Shown one piece after another: positions 1 through 9,114 of a stretch of DNA of 50,489 nucleotides (positions are counted from its first letter, which is position 1; each line of letters starts with the position of its first letter). The notes below the pieces were generated by a model. The model did no database searches. It was not told the origin of the DNA and saw nothing but the letters and a program-made list of their open reading frames with translations. A program made the position numbers and the translations under genes. The DNA is from Legionellaceae bacterium. GTDB taxonomy: Bacteria; Pseudomonadota; Gammaproteobacteria; Legionellales; Legionellaceae. Location: NCBI GenBank assembly GCA_029210085.1, contig JARGPP010000024.1:68175-118663 (forward strand). The letters run 5' to 3'.

Positions 1-127
1 AGTTGGATTAACTTCGGTTGGATGCGTCATAGTCTACCTGGAAAAATAAGTATCATTAAAAAAGACAAGGCCGACATGATAGCAAATTTTCTAGCGGAAT
101 GCATTCATTTTATGCGAATTAGCTCGG

Positions 128-2179
<2,052 letters not shown>

Positions 2180-2326
2180 CTAAAAATAAAGAAGGCAGTA
2201 TAAAACGTGTGACCCAAAGAAACCAGTCATCTTATCACTTTGATTGCCGCGCTTCGCTCTCAAAGGCGGCATATCATTAACCAATCACAAAAACCAACGA
2301 AAGCTTAGTGGCTTCTATAGCTTGTA

Positions 2327-4129
2327 TTATCTGAGCTCATTACCACCTTTTTTATCCGGCTCATCATCACCTTCACGCTGCTGCCTTAAATCAACCTTCA
2401 TCTTTTCAACGGCATCAAGGCGCCAAGCATTAGCAGGTCTGAAAAAGGCCCATTGCCCCGTAAGTGCGCGGGTCGCTACCGGCACAATACCCAAGCTTAA
2501 AACTGCTACCGCTAAATTCGCCAATAAATAAGCAATACGGTGATGGCTACACAAGTTTAAACGTGCTATTTCAATATGCTTAGAAAGCATCTTTTGGGCC
2601 ACATCAAGCGTTTCCTCTCCCTTCTCAACAGCATCTAGGTGTTTACTAAACTCAGTCTTTAATACTCGAGCAGCATAAAAATCTCCATGTTGTTCAATAC
2701 TTCCCAAATATTTCCCGCTCACTTGCTCTTGTCGTGCTGTTTTCTCTGTTGCCTCGATAATTTCATTGAGGATTGCGTCTACTTTTTTACGGCCCACAAT
2801 ATGTTGACGGTGCAGCCCTTTCTCAATTTCATCATCCAAACGCTGAGCAGATTCTACTTCGGTTTCATGCTCTAATTGATTAAAACCAGAGCCTAAATTA
2901 TCCAAAACATTTAATAATGCCTGATTATCATCAATCACTGCTTTCTGTAGCAAATACATCAGCGTCGGTAACTTAACAAATGCTTCATCTTCTCCCTTTT
3001 TCTGTTTTTCCATGACTTCAACCGAAGACAGTGCGTACAAATCGGCTACTTCTGCATGAATTAATACTCTTTCTTGCTTTTTAAGTAACTCAAAAAGGCT
3101 TTTAAATTTTTGCACAACTGGATGACTTGCATGTGCCTCATAAAAATCTGCAATAGGTACCATTTGTTGCTTACTATCAACCAATATCTCATCATTCACC
3201 ATAATATGATCAGCATCTTGATGATGAATATCAAATTTAAGTAGAGAATCCGCAAGAAAAAGTACTTCCCACCCCTCTAATTCTGAATCAACTAAGCTTA
3301 AATCAGCCCCTTCAGCATCTACATGCCCTAGCGTCCAATATGGATTATCCGCATTAAATCCTCTTTCTTCTGCTACATAAGATTCAAGAGACGTTATCAT
3401 CTTAGGCGTTAATGGTTGAATCGTTAAAGCGTATTGTCCACTAGCAACACCCCATGTTTGACCACCAGAAAGGCCCAATTCAACATCAGCTTTTGTATTA
3501 CGCTCATTCGGCATTGTCTCAATCTTGCCATCTTTTATTTTAAAATAATAAAATGATGTATTCGATGAATGCATACACCAAGCATCATGAGCCTTATCAA
3601 AAAATACCAACCTAAAATGACCTGCCCCATCATTATAACCCGTTCGGATATTATATATCTTTGATGGATCTAAACCTTGAATATATTCCTGTGCGCTTGC
3701 TTGGGTTATTTTATGTTCAGGATACAAATGATAGTCTTGCCCAAGGCTTCTAAGTTGTCCCAGCGCACGTGTTAAATCAATTTGGCCACCATACTGTCCT
3801 TCTTGAAGATATTCTTTGTGGGTTATGCGTTCAGAAGGCATGAATACTTCATGTGCTTTAACCAACATATCTTCAAGGCATGTATTTTGATTTCTAACCT
3901 CTTGACCATTTTCACCCACACGTGTTGCTTCTGGCGCTGGATTCAACATCACTTCTAAGGTATGGTAATCTTCTAGCAACCTATTCACGCCCTCACTTTG
4001 TTGTTCATGTTCAGTCCATTTTGGTGTGCTCTCATAAAATTCTTGTTGCCACCGTTTAAGTGCTTCTGAATGGGGCGAATCTTTAACTTTATTAAGTGCT
4101 ACTCTCGCATCGCTGACTTTTGGAAACAT
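2327..4129 (-). CDS. Hypothetical protein, effector-like (600 aa)
   Basis: I do not recognise a family. An upstream GTG (4138) is in frame, but GAGG lies eight bases before the ATG at 4129, so that ATG is chosen. The N-terminal third is mostly helical. A beta-rich stretch around residues 150-200 contains YNDGAGHFRLVFFD and WCMHSS, which could be a small globular domain. The rest is Glu/Lys-rich and probably helical, with one hydrophobic stretch near residue 560 (AYLLANLAVAVLSLGIVPVA) and a charged tail. Large orphan proteins of this kind with an acidic C-terminus are common among Dot/Icm substrates, so secretion is possible but is inference only. It is transcribed on its own, divergent from the SDR gene. 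Confidence 0.7.
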   Translation of the reverse strand: MFPKVSDARVALNKVKDSPHSEALKRWQQEFYESTPKWTEHEQQSEGVNRLLEDYHTLEVMLNPAPEATRVGENGQEVRNQNTCLEDMLVKAHEVFMPSERITHKEYLQEGQYGGQIDLTRALGQLRSLGQDYHLYPEHKITQASAQEYIQGLDPSKIYNIRTGYNDGAGHFRLVFFDKAHDAWCMHSSNTSFYYFKIKDGKIETMPNERNTKADVELGLSGGQTWGVASGQYALTIQPLTPKMITSLESYVAEERGFNADNPYWTLGHVDAEGADLSLVDSELEGWEVLFLADSLLKFDIHHQDADHIMVNDEILVDSKQQMVPIADFYEAHASHPVVQKFKSLFELLKKQERVLIHAEVADLYALSSVEVMEKQKKGEDEAFVKLPTLMYLLQKAVIDDNQALLNVLDNLGSGFNQLEHETEVESAQRLDDEIEKGLHRQHIVGRKKVDAILNEIIEATEKTARQEQVSGKYLGSIEQHGDFYAARVLKTEFSKHLDAVEKGEETLDVAQKMLSKHIEIARLNLCSHHRIAYLLANLAVAVLSLGIVPVATRALTGQWAFFRPANAWRLDAVEKMKVDLRQQREGDDEPDKKGGNELR

Positions 4130-4254
4130 TTTAAACACCTCTATATATTAAACCCTTTACCTAATTGTACATTATTCAACCAAAAAAATCCACCCCGTGA
4201 CCGCACAAAAGCCCTCTGGTATGCTTTGCTCTGTATTATTTTAGGAGAAAAGCC

Positions 4255-5013
4255 ATGTTTGTGATTACGGGTGGAAGTCGTGGCATTGGAGCCGCTCTTG
4301 CAAAAAGCCTTTCAAATCAAGGCAAACAAGTACTTATCGTTGGACGAGATGAACGCACGCTTCAAGCCATTGCAAAAAATACGGCGAATATCCAAATATG
4401 TGTTGCTGACGTCTCAATAGCATCTGGGCGTGATCGTATTATCAAGTATTTAGACAAATATCATGAAATCACAAGCTTAATCCACAATGCAGGAACAATT
4501 GACCCCATCGCTCCCATGCAAAGCCTCTCTGCTGAAGCCTGGCAGCACGTCATGAATCTTAATTTAAGCGCTCCTTTTTTTCTGACTCAAGCCCTTTATT
4601 CTAAATTAACAAATGGTCGAGTACTCCATATGGGCTCAGGGGCAGCACACTTTCCAGTCCAAGGCTGGGCGCCTTATTGCGCTTCTAAAGCAGCATTAGC
4701 CATGCTGACACGCAGCTGGCAACTCGAATGCCCTGAAATAGCCACAGCAAGTGTGATGCCAGGTATTGTTGCAACCGAAATGCAAGCCCATATTCGAGCC
4801 GCAGGGCACCAGCATCCAGATAAACAGCAATTTTTCCAAGATTTACATGATAACAATCGATTAATTACACCAGACACTGTGGCAAGTTTTTTAACATGGC
4901 TACTGTTAAATATTAATAAAACGCGTTATGTTAGCCAAGAATGGGATATCTATGATGTCTCTCATCACGTAGAATGGCTCAAACCGCCTCATCAAGTACC
5001 AGCACTTGATTAA
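4255..5013 (+). CDS. SDR-family NAD(P)-dependent oxidoreductase
   Basis: Short-chain dehydrogenase/reductase of 252 aa, the normal length for a classical SDR. The cofactor motif TGGSRGIGAAL begins at residue 5, NAG (HNAGT) is near 79, a Ser lies near 137, and the catalytic YCASK is near 141-145. The substrate cannot be read from the sequence; the general shape recalls sepiapterin/benzil-reductase-like SDRs. A strong ribosome site (TTAGGAGAAAAGCC) precedes the ATG. The OPT transporter follows after 23 bases on the same strand, so the two are probably co-transcribed, but no shared pathway is evident. Confidence 0.88.
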   Translation: MFVITGGSRGIGAALAKSLSNQGKQVLIVGRDERTLQAIAKNTANIQICVADVSIASGRDRIIKYLDKYHEITSLIHNAGTIDPIAPMQSLSAEAWQHVMNLNLSAPFFLTQALYSKLTNGRVLHMGSGAAHFPVQGWAPYCASKAALAMLTRSWQLECPEIATASVMPGIVATEMQAHIRAAGHQHPDKQQFFQDLHDNNRLITPDTVASFLTWLLLNINKTRYVSQEWDIYDVSHHVEWLKPPHQVPALD

Positions 5014-5036
5014 TTTGAAAATTGGAACACGTTGTC

Positions 5037-7010
5037 ATGGAAACAAACACCCCTGCTGAACTCACTAAACGTAGTATTTTGCTTGGCATTTTACTGACGT
5101 TGCTACTGGCCATGTCAAATGCTTATTTAGCCTTAAAATTAGGCATTTTAACCTCTGCCTCAATTCCTGCCGCTATTTTATCGATGGGTATTTTACGCTT
5201 TTTTAAAAACCCAAGCATCCTTGAAAACAATGCCGTTCAAACTGCTGCCTCTGCAGGAGAAGCAATTGCCGGCGGTATTGTGTATACCATTCCTGCCTTA
5301 ATCATTATTGGCTACTGGCACCACTTTGATTATTGGACAAATTTTTTTATCGCAGCCAGTGGCGGCATTTTAGGCGTTCTTTTTTCAATTCCTCTACGCC
5401 GCATGCTGGTGCATGATAGCAATTTACGCTTTCCTGAAGGCCGTGCCATTGCAGAAGTGCTAAAATCATCACATGAAAAAGCATCCATAAAACCCATTGT
5501 TTATGGTGGACTCATTGGTGCTGGCATTGAACTCACCCAAATTGGCTTTAAATTATTAGCCAGTAGCTGGAGCCACTGGATCATTATCAAAAAAACGTTG
5601 GTAGGTTTTGGTGTCGGGTTTTCAGCCACTATGATAGGGGCGGGCTTTTTAGTAGGCCGCGACATGGCCATTAGTATTATTCTGGGTGCCTTGCTTGCTT
5701 GGGGTTTAATATTACCCGGTGTGAGCTTACTACACCCCGAAATCATCACCCACCAATCAGCCCACAGCGCACTCAATTTCCTTTGGGAAAATCATATGCG
5801 TTATTTAGGCATTGGCGGCATGTTATTTGCGGGTATCTGGACTTTTACCAAACTCATCCGTCCTTTACTAAGAAGTATTTCAACGTCGCTTCGTCATTTT
5901 GTTCAACAACATCAAACTGAAGAAATGACTCGTACTGAACAAGATATTCCCATGCCTTATATTTTAATGGGAACATTGTTATTAGCTGCCGCGTTATTTC
6001 TCTTTTTCCAAGTGATCTTTCCGCTAAATATCATTGGCCTTAATGGTACATATGCCCCAACACTTACCTTTATTGCCGTCTTATATGTTCTGATTATTGG
6101 TTTTCTTTTTTCTGTCATTACCGCTTACTTTTCAGGCATGGTCGGAGTCACAGCAAGTCCTGGTAGTTCGGTGGTTATCGCAGGTATTTTATTTGCTGCA
6201 TGGCTGCTACTCTTAGCCATTCAGCTGTTTTCAGCAGCGCCCTTAGATGCCAGTCAACTCACTTCGGCTGAAGCCATTACCATTATCATTGGCGCAATGG
6301 TGACGGGGATTGCTGCTATATCAAACGATAATGTACAAGATTTAAAAGTGGGGCAGTTGGTCGGTGCCACCCCCTGGAAACAACAGCTCATGTTGCTCTT
6401 AGGGGTGCTGATTTCCGCACTGATTATCCCGCCCGTGATGCAACTGTTATTTGACGTTTATGGTATTGCAGGCGTCATGCCTCGCCCAGGTATGGACCCA
6501 AGCCACAGCCTGCCTGCTCCAACAGCAGCTTTACTTGCGGCTATTACAGAAGCCATGTTTCGTAATACTTTACCATGGAACATGATGCTTTCAGGTGCAT
6601 GCGTGATTATTTTCTTACTCATACTGAATCACCTTTTAAAGGTTGCTCGCTTTTTTCGACTCTCTATTTTAGGCGTTGCCATTGGGATGTACTTACCCCT
6701 ATCTTCTTCATTCCCACTATTTTTAGGTGGCATGCTGGCTTATATTATGGAGCGACAACTCACACGCCTAAACCTGACCCCAGAGCAAATCAATAGACGC
6801 CGACAAATTGGCACATTGATTGCATGTGGCTTAGTTGCAGGCTCAGCACTGATGGATGTATTTGTTGCTATTCCTTTCTCATTCATGCATAACTCAGATG
6901 CACTGGCTCTGGTTGGTCCAGGCTTTGAGCCTTATGCTGTTGTTTTAAGTATTATTGCCGTTTTTGTGCTTGGCTACTGGGTCATTCAGCGCGTTACTCA
7001 CTCAGAGTAG
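5037..7010 (+). CDS. OPT-family oligopeptide/metal-chelate transporter
   Basis: Polytopic inner-membrane transporter of the OPT family (657 aa, about 15 hydrophobic segments), expected to import oligopeptides or metal-chelate/siderophore-like compounds. Typical family stretches include SNAYLALKLGILTSASIPAA near the N-terminus, ENNAVQTAASAGEAIAGGIV around residue 70, and TGIAAISNDNVQDLKVGQLV around 425. An in-frame TTG exists at 5022, but GGAAC sits ahead of the ATG at 5037 and that ATG is the better start. It follows the SDR gene closely. Amino-acid auxotrophic intracellular bacteria often carry such importers; here that is context only. Confidence 0.88.
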   Translation: METNTPAELTKRSILLGILLTLLLAMSNAYLALKLGILTSASIPAAILSMGILRFFKNPSILENNAVQTAASAGEAIAGGIVYTIPALIIIGYWHHFDYWTNFFIAASGGILGVLFSIPLRRMLVHDSNLRFPEGRAIAEVLKSSHEKASIKPIVYGGLIGAGIELTQIGFKLLASSWSHWIIIKKTLVGFGVGFSATMIGAGFLVGRDMAISIILGALLAWGLILPGVSLLHPEIITHQSAHSALNFLWENHMRYLGIGGMLFAGIWTFTKLIRPLLRSISTSLRHFVQQHQTEEMTRTEQDIPMPYILMGTLLLAAALFLFFQVIFPLNIIGLNGTYAPTLTFIAVLYVLIIGFLFSVITAYFSGMVGVTASPGSSVVIAGILFAAWLLLLAIQLFSAAPLDASQLTSAEAITIIIGAMVTGIAAISNDNVQDLKVGQLVGATPWKQQLMLLLGVLISALIIPPVMQLLFDVYGIAGVMPRPGMDPSHSLPAPTAALLAAITEAMFRNTLPWNMMLSGACVIIFLLILNHLLKVARFFRLSILGVAIGMYLPLSSSFPLFLGGMLAYIMERQLTRLNLTPEQINRRRQIGTLIACGLVAGSALMDVFVAIPFSFMHNSDALALVGPGFEPYAVVLSIIAVFVLGYWVIQRVTHSE

Positions 7011-7029
7011 CCACTGTTGATATAATCAA

Positions 7030-7058
7030 TTGACATAAAAAAACCTTAATGGTAATAT
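7030..7058 (+). promoter_or_regulatory. Near-consensus sigma-70 promoter
   Basis: TTGACA (7030-7035), 17-base spacer, then TAATAT (7053-7058). The expected start of transcription is near 7065, giving a leader of about 85 bases before the effector-like gene at 7149. This is the best promoter match in the window. Confidence 0.7.
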
Positions 7059-7148
7059 TTTATACATTACAAGAGCAGCGACAAGCCTCTTTTTATCACA
7101 AAAAACGTTTGTGACGCTGTGAAGTTAATTGTTTAAGGATAGTTCTTT

Positions 7149-7982
7149 ATGTCACCTGAAAGCTTACTCAGTCTTTTAAATGAAGTGACTGACAAGGTCC
7201 GAGAAAAAGCAGATGAGAATTGCGTTTTACAAATTGATGATACACTGAAATCGATGTACTACCTCTATCAACTTCTAAACACTTTTGAGGATGACATTCA
7301 CTCAAACACAGACCCTGACACAAACCCTAAGAGCTCGATATCTTTCTGGTTTTCAGATAACTTAGGTATCATTTTTGAGCTATTCAATTATAGCGGTCTA
7401 AACACCGTGATTGATCAAGAAAATCAGGCGGAATTAAGCGCTGATGATTTAGATGCTGCATTACAAGCTTTTCAAGATAATCGCTCTTCTGCACCTCCTT
7501 TAGAAAATCAGCATTTAATCGAACTGGCTCGTTTAGATCATTATTATATCGGTTCTGCTGCCTCGAATAAACGAGCTGAGTTTCACTCAGCTGTGGTAGC
7601 AATACTCGAAGAAGAACTTGAGCGTTATTATCCACAACTACTTGATGACAATGACGAACCAGTCGAACAGAATGCAACCCATACGCTTTATCATCCTCAA
7701 GCTCATATACAATCAACACGTGAGCCTGACAAAGAACAAGAACAAGAACAAAACACAATACTATCCTTGCAAATTTTAGGTGGGTTTATTGCGGCTTTAG
7801 GGGCTGCCACAGTTGCAGTCGCTTTTCTTGTGTTCAACGCAGCAGCACTTGCTGTCACAGGCATAACCCTTGCCTGCATTGGAGCTGGTACAACTCTCGT
7901 TGGGTACAGCCTCTTTGCAAAAGGCTCTCAAAGTAGTACTTCTGATTCAACATCAGGGCAAGAACTCAAACCAGTACTTTAA
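7149..7982 (+). CDS. Hypothetical membrane-anchored protein, effector-like (277 aa)
   Basis: No family recognised. Residues 1-180 form an acidic, helical, hydrophilic domain (many Asp/Glu, for example ELSADDLDAALQAFQD). After a charged linker rich in Glu/Gln (EPDKEQEQEQN, near 198), two long hydrophobic segments at about 205-255 (LGGFIAALGAATVAVAFLVF and a following Ala/Gly-rich helix) form a likely hairpin anchor, and a short Ser/Thr-rich tail ends the protein. A paired transmembrane hairpin near the C-terminus is common in host-membrane-targeted effectors of Legionellales, so a role in host membranes is possible but unproven. It has its own strong promoter (7030-7058) and the ribosome site AAGGAT eight bases from the ATG, and it ends just before a strong hairpin. 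Confidence 0.75.
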   Translation: MSPESLLSLLNEVTDKVREKADENCVLQIDDTLKSMYYLYQLLNTFEDDIHSNTDPDTNPKSSISFWFSDNLGIIFELFNYSGLNTVIDQENQAELSADDLDAALQAFQDNRSSAPPLENQHLIELARLDHYYIGSAASNKRAEFHSAVVAILEEELERYYPQLLDDNDEPVEQNATHTLYHPQAHIQSTREPDKEQEQEQNTILSLQILGGFIAALGAATVAVAFLVFNAAALAVTGITLACIGAGTTLVGYSLFAKGSQSSTSDSTSGQELKPVL

Positions 7983-7987
7983 ATTAA

Positions 7988-8020
7988 TATCCCCCTGCCA
8001 TAATCAATAGCAGGGGGATA
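7988..8020. terminator. Strong hairpin between convergent genes
   Basis: Perfect 11-bp stem: TATCCCCCTGC (7988-7998) pairs with GCAGGGGGATA (8010-8020), with an 11-base loop. It sits between the stop at 7982 (+) and the stop at 8024 (-). There is no clean U-tract; AT-rich sequence follows on the minus strand. It probably acts as a bidirectional terminator or 3'-end stabiliser. Confidence 0.65.
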
Positions 8021-8023
8021 AAG

Positions 8024-8932
8024 TTACATGATTGTACAAGGCATAAAAATATCCTCCTCTCTTATCATCGCCATAACCTCATCATCCGTAAATCTTAGCA
8101 AGGTAAGCTGTGCTATCAGCTCTTTTTGATAAGCACGTACATCATATGCTTTAAATGCTTCCGGCATCTGAAAAGACTGATACACCTTTGTTTGATGAGC
8201 AAACATACTCAAAGACGCCAAAGGTGCCGCATATGCGTCTGTAGAACTCAATTCAATATCCACACCCTGTTTTGCGAGCAATAGTTCTGCATCATGAATG
8301 GCGTATCCATAACGTGTTTCTATACAATCAAGCTGACGTTTTTTCTCAGGATAATGTACAACAACACCTTGGCTCCTTAATGAATGTATGAGCTGTTTAT
8401 CTAACCTCGAATAGATAGCGTCATACAAATAAAGAGACGAAGTTTGCGCCGACTTCTCATAACAAAGCGCATATGCATGCCGAACCGAACAACACCGCCC
8501 CCCTTCTCCTAGTACATCGTGAAACATAATCGCAACAGCCTGTGTTCCAATGGCTGCATTCTCCATCAATTGCTGTAAAGCTTGATACGTTGTAATGAGC
8601 GGAATATCCAACGCCTTAACTTGAAGTGCAGCCCGATAACCGGCCTCGGTTAACGTATAATAACGCCTTGCTGTTTCTAAATGTGCAGTACTATAAATAG
8701 GCTCACAATCAAACGACAAGCTTGGCTGAACATATGCAGTTAACCCTTTTTCTTGAAGAAAAGTGGACACTTCTCGATCTTTTTTAGAAATAGCTGAGAG
8801 ATTATCAGTGTGATAATAGCTGGGTTTGGCTGAAAGTAGACTGGTTAATTCACGAGATATAATATAGCCATCAAGAACCGTGGCTAGTGCTGGATTAGTT
8901 GTGCCAAAGAGAATCCTGGTTGCCTCTTGCAA
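8024..8932 (-). CDS. Candidate effector with C-terminal CaaX box; start uncertain, possible frameshift
   Basis: 302-codon open frame with no clear family. It ends in MPCTIM-stop; CTIM fits the eukaryotic prenylation motif C-a-a-X (Cys299; X = Met favours farnesylation), known from Legionella and Coxiella effectors. His152 (SVRHAYALCYE) and Asp171 (LYLYDA) are 19 residues apart, the same as His109/Glu128 of YopJ acetyltransferases, but no Cys-Gly follows at the expected place: there is Cys203 (LDCIE) and Tyr208-Gly. The YopJ/clan-CE link is therefore weak. The only standard start is a TTG at 8932 with no ribosome site, and the next Met is residue 123. A well-placed ATG with a strong ribosome site lies upstream in another frame (8996). 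The gene may carry a one-base frameshift or depend on translational coupling. Confidence 0.55.
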   Translation of the reverse strand: MQEATRILFGTTNPALATVLDGYIISRELTSLLSAKPSYYHTDNLSAISKKDREVSTFLQEKGLTAYVQPSLSFDCEPIYSTAHLETARRYYTLTEAGYRAALQVKALDIPLITTYQALQQLMENAAIGTQAVAIMFHDVLGEGGRCCSVRHAYALCYEKSAQTSSLYLYDAIYSRLDKQLIHSLRSQGVVVHYPEKKRQLDCIETRYGYAIHDAELLLAKQGVDIELSSTDAYAAPLASLSMFAHQTKVYQSFQMPEAFKAYDVRAYQKELIAQLTLLRFTDDEVMAMIREEDIFMPCTIM

Positions 8933-8996
8933 TAACGGCTGTGCTTTCTGCTACTGTTTCTTTTTGGACTGTCTCATGCTCATCTAGATGTTTCAT
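8895..8996 (-). CDS. Short upstream ORF, probable original 5' end of the CaaX gene
   Basis: ATG at 8996 with the ribosome site AAGGAG seven bases upstream opens a 33-aa frame (MKHLDEHETVQKETVAEST...) that overlaps the first 38 bases of the 302-codon frame. Moving to the +1 frame anywhere between about 8950 and 8897 would join the two into one protein of roughly 320 aa. Either this is a real short leader peptide with coupled translation, or a single-base loss separated the start from the body of the gene. Confidence 0.45.
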   Translation of the reverse strand: MKHLDEHETVQKETVAESTAVIARGNQDSLWHN

Positions 8997-9041
8997 TATG
9001 TTCTCCTTGTTTTATATTGGATCTAATTAACTTAATTTAAT

Positions 9042-9065
9042 CATGATGACTTAAAGTCCATCATG
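9042..9065. repeat. Inverted repeat between two effector-like genes
   Basis: Imperfect dyad: CATGAT (9042-9047) and GACTT pair with AAGTC and ATCATG (ending 9065), about 11 pairs with one bulge. It lies after the stop of the 850-aa gene and about 45 bases upstream of the ATG at 8996, so it could be a weak terminator or an operator for the downstream gene. Confidence 0.35.
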
Positions 9066-9114
9066 CTATTTAAGCTAACACAGTCATACAGAAGCTGCAA
9101 CTGAATTACTGCTT

